From assembly GCF_947169445.1 (NCBI RefSeq), contig NZ_CAMVPU010000038.1, positions 1 to 36,435 of the forward strand: a stretch of DNA of 36,435 nt. Direction: 5' to 3'. A program made the position numbers and the translations under genes. Source of the DNA: an uncultured Butyrivibrio sp. (GTDB lineage Bacteria > Bacillota > Clostridia > Lachnospirales > Lachnospiraceae). The notes beneath the pieces are model-generated. The model ran no database searches and was not told the origin of the DNA. It saw only the letters and a program-made list of their open reading frames with translations. Every line of letters begins with the position of its first letter. Position 1 is the first letter of the stretch. Below are positions 7,901-15,378 of this stretch, piece after piece.

Positions 7901-8386
7901 GTCAAGGCTACTAAGGAAATGCCCGGTGCAAACGGCGTAATGACTTCCTATAACCTTGTGGGCGCTGACTGGACAGCTGCCAGCACAGAGACAACTGTAA
8001 ATATCCTCAGAAAAGAGTGGAACTTTACAGGAACATCACTTACAGACGCTATCAACAATGCGACAGAGTATATGGATCCTACACAGGCTCTTTATTCAGG
8101 AGCAAGTGATATCGCACTTTCACAGGTATCACTTGGTGACACTGACAACGACCTTGCACTCAAGAACCTTCAGATGGCTGCTAAAAAAGTGCTTTACAAC
8201 AAGGCAAACAGTAACGTGCTTCAGCTGAACGGTCTTTTACCAGGAGCAAATATCAGCTATGGTCTTGCTCCTTGGAAGAAGGGACTTATCGCAGCATGGG
8301 TGCTCACAGCAGCACTGTTCGCAGCAGGTCTTTGCTGGGTACTTAACGTAAAGAAAAACGAGAAGAAAGCAGCTGTAAAGGCTTAA
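4925..8386 (+). CDS. Membrane-anchored, domain-permuted family 3 glycoside hydrolase
   Basis: A 1153-residue protein; the ATG at 4925 is preferred over the TTG at 4922 because AGGAGG lies seven bases before it. About five hydrophobic segments occupy residues 15-230 and one more lies near the C-terminus (GLIAAWVLTAALFAAGLCWV), followed by a Lys-rich tail. Between them the GH3 domains are in reversed order. The alpha/beta sandwich (NRTIVEEGIALLKNEGNTLP) comes first, then a fibronectin III-like domain (YPFGYGLSYTTF), and the catalytic barrel last. The barrel shows YGPGMNIHRSPFGGRACEYY, SEDP, and KHYAFNNQEVNR. The likely nucleophile is the Asp of TSLTDA, about residue 1041, with codon at 8045-8047. 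As I recall, reversed order is known in Ruminococcus albus and Butyrivibrio beta-glucosidases. Activity is probably a beta-glucosidase or beta-xylosidase outside the membrane. The leader carries LytTR sites, and a lipoprotein follows. Confidence 0.87.
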   Translation: MKGNIEVKGADRGKYNMLRIGAVVLSLVTVALVILQLFMPALNVGEQTGSGFAINTYSGIDVAFICWPAFILGGELIGPNAVLIAGIVLSIILGLVLGLMLIKAHPAKAKIYSTILAVIFAYFAITWLNLGSLVLNTAYDKFMELVHYAKENGMYGINAYAVITSIVALLAAACNAAFAYISFGVAKTVPLDEKEKKAMTTKKATLIFAPVIAVVLVLVTTATTLMNYYSGVMDNFFGQGKIKSSGTDVSSEYYDGLLDEVNYSTKEASKKFAENANRTIVEEGIALLKNEGNTLPLSGNANITLLGANMNLAEGLTAAGFNVLDSTTEATASGLIETGFKGKSSYSSNSDAAIVTIYRSYGEGNDAKTVAADGVRTELSLSEAELELLDNACKSFDKVIVLMATSNVMECSYLTAGKNYVDPYFNTDKTYDFSHIKGAFWISSRIGGNGAEALAEILNGSVNPSGHLVDTYVKDLTKDPTYVNYGDFTYTNGDLGQSGYRCNPTTPAEGYTKTSFVDYEEGIYSGYRYYETAAYEASAGNYEGFDYEDTVVYPFGYGLSYTTFDMEYDSEPVFDEATNSFTFPVKVTNTGSVSGKQVAQIYLSAPYTKGGIEKSHVVLVGYGKTSVLEPGASEVLNITIDRDYICSYDYKDAKCYVLDAGDYNFILSENAHSWADNDTSKVWTYSLSEKIVYDENNKRSSDFVAAVNQLDEVTNWKFKDNAQTGTGYSVNFSRSDFAGTYPTAPEGGDLTAQDRVLQGRKKFNTEDVDTYIEDIVITDSTMTSYTLADMRGVDYNDEKWEQFIEQLSEDKLIEMFSNGNWQEVADTDNGVPRSVDLDGPQGLTAQALGTQDCQVYQVNIMIGGTWNTDMAALMGTSIANEMMAYGWTGWYGPGMNIHRSPFGGRACEYYSEDPILSGTMGAAEVAACAEGGVICFNKHYAFNNQEVNRQGNICTWLNEQAAREVYLRGWEYYVKECKMQVQYYETDESGNIVKATKEMPGANGVMTSYNLVGADWTAASTETTVNILRKEWNFTGTSLTDAINNATEYMDPTQALYSGASDIALSQVSLGDTDNDLALKNLQMAAKKVLYNKANSNVLQLNGLLPGANISYGLAPWKKGLIAAWVLTAALFAAGLCWVLNVKKNEKKAAVKA

Positions 8387-8406
8387 GTGGTAGGAGGAAG
8401 ATAAAA

Positions 8407-9519
8407 ATGCGCAGATTTTTTAAGAATATCGTATCTATGAGCATTGGATGTATTGCTGCCATGGCGGTTTTGACCGGCTGCGGAAAGCTTACCTCAGATA
8501 CGATCACAGTAAAAGAAAACGGTGACTATGCCTTTGCTGCAATTGGAGAATCGGATTACTATGTAGTCCGTTTCTTCAAGGAAGAGGACGTAAATGCAGA
8601 TGGCACCATAAAAGAGGATGTAAGGCCTGTCCTTAAGCAGACGCTTCAGGCAGCTGCCGGAACATCAGGAAATTTTAAAAAGATATCCAAGCTTGCGTTT
8701 GGTTCATATTATCCGACAATCTACGGTCTCAACATGGACAAATCCACAACAGAGACTGTAGTGGGAGATAAGCTTGTAATCGGCGGAACTCTTTCAGCAC
8801 CTCAGATCGTTGTTCAGAACGACTATGGCAAGATCAAGGTTGCGATCACAGATAAGTCTTTTGACGAGTTCTATTTTAACAAAGAGGCGCTCTACAGCTT
8901 TACAGTTCAGGTTTTTGATAACGAGAAATGCTCCGGAAGCCCTGTAGCAGAGCAGGTTTTCGGCCAGGATGCTGAGTATATCGCACCTACAAACTCAAGC
9001 AAGGCTGTCTGGATCAGAAATCAGTATACAGAAGTTGAGGTTGCTGACGGCAACTATTATGTACGAGTTAAGGCTAATGGATCAGCTGAAGCGCATGTAA
9101 AAGACAGCGCTTGGACTGAGGCAGTTGCAGTTACATCCAATTCTGCCGAGACCGAGGCCAAGTATGTTACAGGTACTTTCGATCCAAAGGCAGGCTCCTG
9201 CATCATGGATGAGACAAACCTCCTTGAGTTCGGTAACGGAGCTGCAATGTTTACATCCTTCGAAATCACAGATGATCCTGAGACTGTAAAAGAGGGTGAT
9301 CTCTATACACTTAACGGTCCTGCTAACTGTGATCTTCACATCATGGGAAATGTCGGCGATACCGAAGGCGAGATTTATACCTGCGGCCCAAGACTTATGC
9401 CGATTGATAAGCCTGACATCAGAGGCACATGGAAGTTGAACGATGATGGAACTATATCAGTTACTTTCATGGCTGATTATCAGTACTATATCGACGAGGC
9501 AGATAAGAAGACAACATAA
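8407..9519 (+). CDS. Lipoprotein, unknown function, co-transcribed with GH3
   Basis: A 370-residue secreted protein. The N-terminus MRRFFKN, hydrophobic stretch and LTGC lipobox (Cys25) form a lipoprotein signal, so the mature protein should be tethered to the outer face of the membrane. AGGAGGAAG precedes the ATG by about six bases. The start is 20 bases after the GH3 stop, which implies one operon. The body is rich in beta-strand and Thr/Asp, with Fn3-like stretches (YSFTVQVFDNEKC and VADGNYYVRVKANG) and a closing RGTWKLNDDGTISVTFMADY that resembles small lipocalin-like strands. No catalytic motif is seen. It may bind substrate or hold the enzyme; this is inference from linkage. Confidence 0.78.
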   Translation: MRRFFKNIVSMSIGCIAAMAVLTGCGKLTSDTITVKENGDYAFAAIGESDYYVVRFFKEEDVNADGTIKEDVRPVLKQTLQAAAGTSGNFKKISKLAFGSYYPTIYGLNMDKSTTETVVGDKLVIGGTLSAPQIVVQNDYGKIKVAITDKSFDEFYFNKEALYSFTVQVFDNEKCSGSPVAEQVFGQDAEYIAPTNSSKAVWIRNQYTEVEVADGNYYVRVKANGSAEAHVKDSAWTEAVAVTSNSAETEAKYVTGTFDPKAGSCIMDETNLLEFGNGAAMFTSFEITDDPETVKEGDLYTLNGPANCDLHIMGNVGDTEGEIYTCGPRLMPIDKPDIRGTWKLNDDGTISVTFMADYQYYIDEADKKTT

Positions 9520-9562
9520 TTGGATAAGGTGGAACAGGGGGGTGGTTGGGATATGAAACAGC

Positions 9563-9603
9563 GGGGCTGTCGCACTAATTTAATCATCTAATGCGACAGC
9601 CCC
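9563..9603. repeat. Perfect 12-bp inverted repeat, second copy of the GGGGCTGTCGCA hairpin
   Basis: GGGGCTGTCGCA (9563-9574) and TGCGACAGCCCC (9592-9603) are perfect inverses around a 17-base AT-rich loop. No T-run follows, so it is a poor terminator for the plus strand. Its first 18 bases equal 1860-1877. The ends resemble terminal inverted repeats I associate with IS1182-type insertion sequences, but no transposase is present. Confidence 0.65.
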
Positions 9604-9648
9604 AATGGATTTACTGAACTTAAATAAAAGAATATATGTTATTGATTG

Positions 9649-9690
9649 CACCAATGATATGTGATACTGTTATTATACCATTGGTATAAT
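9649..9690. promoter_or_regulatory. Palindromic operator upstream of the 370-residue gene
   Basis: ATTATACCATTGGTATAAT (9672-9690) is a perfect 19-bp palindrome about its central T. Its 13-bp core is the reverse complement of 1549-1561, in the XRE-associated region. A degenerate relative, CACCAATGATAT, lies at 9649-9660. The position 14 bases before the ATG at 9704 suits a repressor site. Confidence 0.65.
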
Positions 9691-9703
9691 CGAGGGCCTT
9701 AAT

Positions 9704-10816
9704 ATGAATAATAACAGAAATTATGATTATAAAACTGAAAGGAGAATTCCGGCACTTCCATCGACGTTGGCGCTGACTCTAACAGAGGCAGAATGTTACT
9801 TACAAATAGCTGCGCTTGATCTGTATAGCCGAATTTGGATAGGACAATATGACCGGATTGATGATATTTATATTTATGATACAGGTTCTAGGTGGAACAA
9901 GGATTCGAGAAAACATAGTCTTTTTCAGGAGATTCGTAATATTCTGATTCCTTCTTTGCTGGGGATGGGCGATTATTCATCATGTTCTTTGGGAATATGG
10001 AGTGAAAAAACTGATATTAGGGCCATCAATGCATATGATATACAGCAACGACTTAGATATGAGTTGTCTTGGTACAAGAACCCCGAGGGGGATATAACGA
10101 TAGACTATGATACACCCATGATCCGAGGAAGTAATGGTGATTTTTCTGTATTTTGCGAGACTACTGATGAAGGAGTATACGCTACTTTATATTTGTCGCA
10201 GGAGCATTTGATAGTAATGCAGACTTCATTAGAAGTATATAGTTTCCTTATCAATCGCAAAATGCATGAGGCTTTTAAGTATTATACATCTGATGAAGAG
10301 GTGCTTTCTCTAGCCGAAGAACTCACCAGGATATATAAGGAATATGAGTACCTCTCTTTTTCTTCCGATACGAATTATGGAATGGAGAGGTATCGGAATC
10401 TGATAGACAAGACATCAAAGATTATGGAAAAGATTAAGGATGTAAATGAAGAGAAAGCGTATAAAGATTTCATTCGGATTAACATATCTCCGACAAATCC
10501 TTTTATACCATTAGACGATGCGCTGAGAATACTAGACCAGCCATTTGAGCATTTTAAGAAATGCAGGAGGAAGTTCCCTCCCCAAAACGTATTAGAACTG
10601 CCTGGAGCAGGGTTTCTTACTAGAATGCGTGGAAAGGAACGTGCTACAACAGACTATCTATTGGTATGGTATGAATCATCAACCAAAACAGAATACTATT
10701 TTGAAGGAGAGGATTATATAATTAAACATGATGGTAAAATTGACCTTCCAGATGACATAATGCTATTTATTCGAAAAAAGTGTCAAGAGATGAGGAATAA
10801 GAACAATGGGAAATGA
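9704..10816 (+). CDS. Hypothetical protein, 370 residues
   Basis: A soluble, acidic protein rich in Tyr and Ile, with no signal peptide or membrane helix. I do not recognise the family. The N-terminal part has a helical stretch (TLTEAECYLQIAALDLYSRI) and then WIGQYDRIDDIYIYD. The central part alternates strands and helices, including a Ser/Tyr-rich EEVLSLAEELTRIYKEYEYL. The C-terminal third contains FPPQNVLELPGAGFLTRMRG and a beta-rich tail (DYLLVWYESSTKTEYYF). GAGGG at 9692-9696 serves the ATG. Base composition is more AT-rich than the GH3 operon, which hints at a different origin. It overlaps the BRO-N gene by 11 bases, and a strong palindrome lies in its promoter. Association with phage-type antirepressor and XRE genes suggests an accessory or mobile-element function, unproven. 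Confidence 0.72.
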   Translation: MNNNRNYDYKTERRIPALPSTLALTLTEAECYLQIAALDLYSRIWIGQYDRIDDIYIYDTGSRWNKDSRKHSLFQEIRNILIPSLLGMGDYSSCSLGIWSEKTDIRAINAYDIQQRLRYELSWYKNPEGDITIDYDTPMIRGSNGDFSVFCETTDEGVYATLYLSQEHLIVMQTSLEVYSFLINRKMHEAFKYYTSDEEVLSLAEELTRIYKEYEYLSFSSDTNYGMERYRNLIDKTSKIMEKIKDVNEEKAYKDFIRINISPTNPFIPLDDALRILDQPFEHFKKCRRKFPPQNVLELPGAGFLTRMRGKERATTDYLLVWYESSTKTEYYFEGEDYIIKHDGKIDLPDDIMLFIRKKCQEMRNKNNGK

Positions 10817-11165
10817 TAAAGTACAGTTATTTGAAGATCAGCCGATAAGGACAGCTTGGGTTGAGGACGAGGAAGAATGGTATTTTTCGGTTGTGGATGT
10901 GGTCCGAATATTAACAGAACAGCCAGATACGGATGGTGCCAGAAATTATTGGAAGGTCCTGAAAAATAGAATAAAAGAGGAAGGAAATGAACTGGTTACA
11001 AATTGTAACCAGTTGAAAATGAAAGCTCAAGATGGGAAAAAGAGGTTGACAGATGTAGCTAATGCAGAGCAACTTCTTCGTATTATTCAGTCCATCCCAT
11101 CTAAGAAAGCCGAGCCCTTTAAGCTATGGCTTGCTCAGGTTGGAGTAGAAGTGAGCAAACAATAG
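10806..11165 (+). CDS. Short BRO-N (antirepressor-type) domain protein, probably truncated
   Basis: A 119-residue protein matching the BRO family N-terminal domain: VQLFEDQPIRTAWVEDEEEW, then FSVVDVVRILTE, ARNYWKVLKNRIKEEGNE, a DGKKRLTDVANAEQLLRIIQ segment and FKLWLAQVG. This domain is found in phage antirepressors and binds DNA or regulators. Full-length bacterial relatives usually continue beyond WLAQVG with another 100-180 residues (ERI, E, NPELA and a C-terminal DNA-binding domain). Here it ends with VEVSKQ. So it is either a naturally short form or a truncated relic. It overlaps the upstream gene and is followed at 11177 by a strong terminator, which argues that the two-gene unit is transcribed together. 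Confidence 0.8.
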   Translation: MGNDKVQLFEDQPIRTAWVEDEEEWYFSVVDVVRILTEQPDTDGARNYWKVLKNRIKEEGNELVTNCNQLKMKAQDGKKRLTDVANAEQLLRIIQSIPSKKAEPFKLWLAQVGVEVSKQ

Positions 11166-11176
11166 CCAAGATACAG

Positions 11177-11216
11177 GATGTACATGGAAGCTAAAATTTC
11201 CGTGTACATCTTTTTT
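11177..11216 (+). terminator. Rho-independent terminator
   Basis: GATGTACATGGAA pairs with TTTCCGTGTACATC around CTAAAA, followed by TTTTTT. It closes the 370-residue/BRO-N transcription unit. Confidence 0.9.
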
Positions 11217-11476
11217 ATGCGCAGGCTAGCATATTGAAATTAGCTACTTCGTAGTATGGAAGCCGCGCTACGAGTAGGAGGCCTGACCGTCTCCTGCTCG
11301 ATTGGTGACCCTTTGCATTGTTTATTTATTTTTTAGAATATACCGCTGCTAACTATAGTATTATTTATGATAAGAGGTGCATATTTGCGCGTTAAAGCGC
11401 ACATGACAATAATCCCTGATTATTCGGACAAAAATACAGAAATGGTCGAGACTCTTAAGGGCAGGGAGTAGGCAGA
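11217..11476 (+). other. Intergenic leader with stem-loops before the hybrid kinase
   Basis: About 260 bases without a gene. CGAGTAGGAGGC (11271-11282) and GTCTCCTGCTCG (11289-11300) form a 12-bp stem with two G-U pairs and loop CTGACC. CTACTTCGTAG lies just before it. TGCGC/GCGCA (11386-11401) forms a small third hairpin. No riboswitch consensus was recognised, and no convincing promoter could be fixed. It may be a structured 5' leader of the kinase gene. Confidence 0.4.
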
Positions 11477-13969
11477 TTGAAGAAAAGATACATTATTATC
11501 ATTAATACTTTGATAGTAGGCTTGATTCTTTTTATTATCGTAAAATACGCCAACGATAGAGCATTAGAATCAAACCATTCTTCGATTGCGTCTTTTGAGA
11601 AGATGACGACAACAACAGAGCAGATCATCGCCAATTATCTGGAGGATGAGCAGCATCTGTGCGACATTTGGGCCAACTACATCAACAGATCGGCGGAGGC
11701 AGGGACTCCAATGACTATTGATGAGGCCATTTCATATGTTAGAAAAGCAAAAATCTCTCCTGAGATATCAGGTCATCTTATCTATATCGATGACGGTTCA
11801 ATGGCAGGAATTTCGACAACTCCCAGTACCACTGACTTGACGTATTATTCTGTAAAGTATTCCCATATCTCTATTTTTGACAACCTTGAGATAAGTAACG
11901 TAAATGGCGTAGTCACTCTTACAAGGGCTTACACCAATCCCTTAAATGGCGTTCAGTCCATAGCCTTTTTGAACAATGTTAAGATCTTGGATAGCGAAAC
12001 AGGAGCTATTCGCAAAGGACTAATCATCCGCGTAGTACCTGTAAGCCGCCTTGAGCAGAAGCTGGTTTTTTTGAAGGGAGAGTATGACAATGTGGAGATT
12101 TCCATCATAGACTGGGATGGCGACTACATGATCCACGGAAAGTCTCTCAAAAACAGCAATTTTTTTGAATACTTTAAATCCTATAATCCCATGTCCACTC
12201 AGGAATTTAACCAGGTGGTAGAAAAAATCCGCACAGGCGTAGGCTCCATGCACATCCGTAATTCCAAGAAGGAGGACAGTGTAATTGCCTATACCCCATT
12301 AAGCGGCATCAAATCCTGGTTTCTTGTAGCTTATATTCCGGCAAAAGATCTGACAGTCAACAGATCAATCGACTGGGTCCTCCTTGGAATCGTATCAGTT
12401 GGCCTTATGATCCTGCTTCACTTCAATATATTCATACTAATGAGTTTTAACCGGGAACTCTCTGTTGCAGCGGAGGCAGCCAATCAGGCAAATGAAGCAA
12501 AATCTCTTTTCCTGTCCACCATGTCACATGACATCAGGACTCCTATGAATGCCATCATCGGTATGAATGAGATGATTTTAAGAGATAGTAAAGATGAGAA
12601 TACCCTTGTGTACGCCGAGAGCATCAGGACTGCGGGAAATACGCTCCTGGGCATCATCAATGATATTCTTGATTTTTCAAAGATAGAAGCGGGCAAGATG
12701 GAAATCATAAATGTGGATTACAATTTTGTATCGCTCTTAAATGACCTTGTAAACATGGTTCAGGGCAAGGCAGAGGAAAAGGGCCTAAATTTCGAACTTG
12801 TTGTAGATAAAGACATACCAAGAATAATGCATGGCGACGAAATAAGGATTAAACAGGTTATCACCAACATCCTTTCTAATGCCGTCAAATATACCAAGGA
12901 AGGCAGCGTTGTTTTTTCGATATCAAGTAAAAAATGTGAAGATGATGCAGACTTCGTGATACTTCATGTAAGCGTCAAGGATACGGGAATAGGAATTAAG
13001 AAGGAAGACCTTGATAAATTATTTGTAGCCTTTGAGAGAATTGAGGAAAAGAAGAATCGAAATATTGAAGGAACCGGCCTTGGAATGGCCATTGCCCAGA
13101 GTTTTCTTAGCATGATGGGCAGCAGAATGCATGTGGAAAGCGAATATGGCAAAGGTTCCGAATTCTCTTTTGACCTTAAACAAAAAGTGGTTAAGTGGGA
13201 GCCGCTGGGAGAGTTCGAAACCGCCTTCAAGCGCTTTCTTAGTGAGAGAAAGCAGTACAGAGTACAGTTTACGGCGCCAAAGGCCAGAATACTGGTGGTG
13301 GATGATACCGAGGTCAATCTTAAAGTGTTCGTAAGCCTTCTTAGCAAGACGAAGATGCAGATAGAAACCGCAGATAGCGGCGATGCCTGCATAGCTCTTT
13401 TTAAGAGGAATTTCTATGACATAATCTTCCTGGATCATATGATGCCGGACAAAGATGGTATTGAAACCATAAAGGAAATGAAAGGAATCACTGATACACC
13501 GAACCAGAAGACGCCTGTTATCTGCCTTACGGCCAATGCGGTTTCGGGAATGCGCGAAATGTACATAAATGCAGGCTTTGAGGACTATTTGACAAAGCCT
13601 ATAGACACAACCAGACTTGAGAGCATGCTTCTTAGATATCTGCCTCCGGATCTGGTGGAACCTGCCATAGATGAAGCTGAGGAAAAGAAAGAACCTGAGA
13701 TTAAACATAACATTCTGGTGGTGGATAGCGACATTGCTTTTTTGAAGCAGGTAAAGGAATGGCTGTCAGACAGGTATAACGTAGTGGTGGTCAAATCAGA
13801 AGAACAGGCCCATAGCTACTTGGAGAAGCATGAAGCTGAGCTTATATTAGTGGACGCTGACAGTGCTGCGCAGGATAAATTCGAGAAATCAAAACTTTTA
13901 CTAAGTCATTTCAAGGAAACAAATCGAGACGAGATTACATCACAGATAAATGTGTACTTCAATAAATGA
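11477..13969 (+). CDS. Hybrid sensor histidine kinase with receiver domain(s)
   Basis: An 830-residue membrane protein starting at a TTG with AGGGAG nine bases upstream. TM1 is at 4-24 and TM2 at about 300-324; the 275 residues between them look like a double-Cache-type extracellular sensor. The dimerisation/His domain has MSHDIRTPMNAIIG with His351. The ATPase domain has the N box (NILSNAVKYT, 464-473), DTGIGI (502-507) and EGTGLGMAIA. A receiver at 603-722 has the acidic pair Asp609/Asp610, phospho-acceptor Asp653 in FLDHMMPDKDG and Lys707. A second receiver begins at 744 (HNILVVDSDI; Asp793 in LILVDADS) but stops after about 85 residues, without its Thr and Lys. Binding-protein, Hpt and HD-GYP genes follow, so it should head a phosphorelay. 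Confidence 0.92.
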   Translation: MKKRYIIIINTLIVGLILFIIVKYANDRALESNHSSIASFEKMTTTTEQIIANYLEDEQHLCDIWANYINRSAEAGTPMTIDEAISYVRKAKISPEISGHLIYIDDGSMAGISTTPSTTDLTYYSVKYSHISIFDNLEISNVNGVVTLTRAYTNPLNGVQSIAFLNNVKILDSETGAIRKGLIIRVVPVSRLEQKLVFLKGEYDNVEISIIDWDGDYMIHGKSLKNSNFFEYFKSYNPMSTQEFNQVVEKIRTGVGSMHIRNSKKEDSVIAYTPLSGIKSWFLVAYIPAKDLTVNRSIDWVLLGIVSVGLMILLHFNIFILMSFNRELSVAAEAANQANEAKSLFLSTMSHDIRTPMNAIIGMNEMILRDSKDENTLVYAESIRTAGNTLLGIINDILDFSKIEAGKMEIINVDYNFVSLLNDLVNMVQGKAEEKGLNFELVVDKDIPRIMHGDEIRIKQVITNILSNAVKYTKEGSVVFSISSKKCEDDADFVILHVSVKDTGIGIKKEDLDKLFVAFERIEEKKNRNIEGTGLGMAIAQSFLSMMGSRMHVESEYGKGSEFSFDLKQKVVKWEPLGEFETAFKRFLSERKQYRVQFTAPKARILVVDDTEVNLKVFVSLLSKTKMQIETADSGDACIALFKRNFYDIIFLDHMMPDKDGIETIKEMKGITDTPNQKTPVICLTANAVSGMREMYINAGFEDYLTKPIDTTRLESMLLRYLPPDLVEPAIDEAEEKKEPEIKHNILVVDSDIAFLKQVKEWLSDRYNVVVVKSEEQAHSYLEKHEAELILVDADSAAQDKFEKSKLLLSHFKETNRDEITSQINVYFNK

Positions 13970-14037
13970 AATAGATTGGATTACAGAAACACGCATTTAC
14001 TGCGGGAATTGTGAGTGAAAGGAGAAAAGGAGAGAGT

Positions 14038-15342
14038 ATGAGTAAACGTATTATGAAAATTCTTTCTACTGCTCTTGTGGTAATGCTGGTACTTGGCGTT
14101 GCAGGCTGCGGCCAGGGCGGGACGGCCAGCAAAGAGTATTCTCCCAAATATCCTTCAGATACAGAGTATAAACTGACGGTAGTGGGGACCTATTCTAATT
14201 TTGAGTCTTTGGAGAGCGCGCTGGAGAGATTCTATGTTCACTATCCAAATGGCGAGATTGAATATGTTTACCTTGATGATTACAGGAATACCATAGTCCA
14301 GGCGCTGGCAGGTCAGGAGCCTCCGGACATTTACGTAGTACAGCCCTGGATGGCGGGGGATTCTAAGTTTGTCTCTTTGTTTGAGGGGGCAGAAGTTCTC
14401 TCTGATCCAGCACTTTCGATAAATATTGATTGCATCCGTCCGGGCCTTCGCTGGGAAATGGAAAACGGAGAAATAAAGGCACTTTCGATATTTGCCACCT
14501 CTTATGGGATGCTTGTAAATATGGATATATTTGAAAAAGAAAACCTCGAGGTGCCAAAGACCTTTGACGAATTGAAGCTGGTCTGTGAAAAGCTTAAGGC
14601 AGCAGGCTATGCTTCTCCTGTCATGGGCTCCAATACCAAGACAACACCGGGGATTGGCTATACCTTTGCCTATCCGATATTTGCGAAAACAGTAAAGGAT
14701 GACAGAAGTATCGAGGATGATCTCAATAACCTTGTGCCCTCTGCAGGTGAGGCAATGAGGCCGGCCCTTACCAGGTTAAAAGAACTTGTGGATCTGGGCT
14801 GCATAGATGTGGACAAATGCACGGCAGAAATTGAAGATGATTATAACGCAGTTATCATGAGATTTTTTGAAGGAGATGTGCCTATGATGCTCTGCTCCGG
14901 AGATGTTGTTTCCGGAACCAAAAAGCGTGAGAGTAAGTCTGAGGCCTTTTCTGCGAATCCTTTTAATTACGACTTCTACGTGGCTCCTTCCGGAGATGAG
15001 GGCGGATACTATATGGATGCAATGTCGCTCCTGTTTAGCGTTAATAAGAATAGCCCTAATCTCGACATGACCAATGAATTCATCAGGTTCCTTACCAGCG
15101 AAGAGGAGCTTGGACTTATGGCCCAGGAAAAAAGACTGATAACTCCGACCAAGGATTATTCCCTTGATGAAGTATACGCTTCACTGTCAGGTTTCCCACA
15201 GGAAAGAACCGTTAACTTCAGTGATACAGATATTTTGGATCCTGCGGTAAAAGAGTTCAGGGCAGCAGCCAATGCAGTCATAAATGGCGAAATGACTGTG
15301 GATGAGGCAGTGGCAGCCTACGGAACAATATCCGGAAAATGA
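14038..15342 (+). CDS. Extracellular solute-binding lipoprotein, family 1 (sugar type), orphan
   Basis: A 434-residue lipoprotein. The in-frame GTG at 14011 is less likely than the ATG at 14038, which has AAAGGAGAG just before it and begins the signal peptide MSKRIMKILSTALVVMLVLG with lipobox VAGC (Cys22). The mature part has the two-lobe features of carbohydrate-binding proteins: YKLTVVGTYSNFESLE, QEPPDIYVVQPWMA, FATSYGMLVNMDIFEKENLE and VPKTFDELKLVCEKLKAAGY. No ABC permease or ATPase gene is adjacent. It follows the hybrid kinase by 68 bases on the same strand and precedes Hpt and HD-GYP genes, so a role as ligand-presenting partner of the kinase is attractive. Partnership with permeases elsewhere in the genome cannot be excluded. 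Confidence 0.88.
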   Translation: MSKRIMKILSTALVVMLVLGVAGCGQGGTASKEYSPKYPSDTEYKLTVVGTYSNFESLESALERFYVHYPNGEIEYVYLDDYRNTIVQALAGQEPPDIYVVQPWMAGDSKFVSLFEGAEVLSDPALSINIDCIRPGLRWEMENGEIKALSIFATSYGMLVNMDIFEKENLEVPKTFDELKLVCEKLKAAGYASPVMGSNTKTTPGIGYTFAYPIFAKTVKDDRSIEDDLNNLVPSAGEAMRPALTRLKELVDLGCIDVDKCTAEIEDDYNAVIMRFFEGDVPMMLCSGDVVSGTKKRESKSEAFSANPFNYDFYVAPSGDEGGYYMDAMSLLFSVNKNSPNLDMTNEFIRFLTSEEELGLMAQEKRLITPTKDYSLDEVYASLSGFPQERTVNFSDTDILDPAVKEFRAAANAVINGEMTVDEAVAAYGTISGK

Positions 15343-15378
15343 GATTCTAAGGGAAAAAAGATGCCGCAAAGAGCCCTA

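Noticed and set aside
11240..11310. Possible tRNA in the leader before the hybrid kinase
   Set aside because: No cloverleaf with a proper acceptor stem, T loop or anticodon could be built; only simple hairpins remain.
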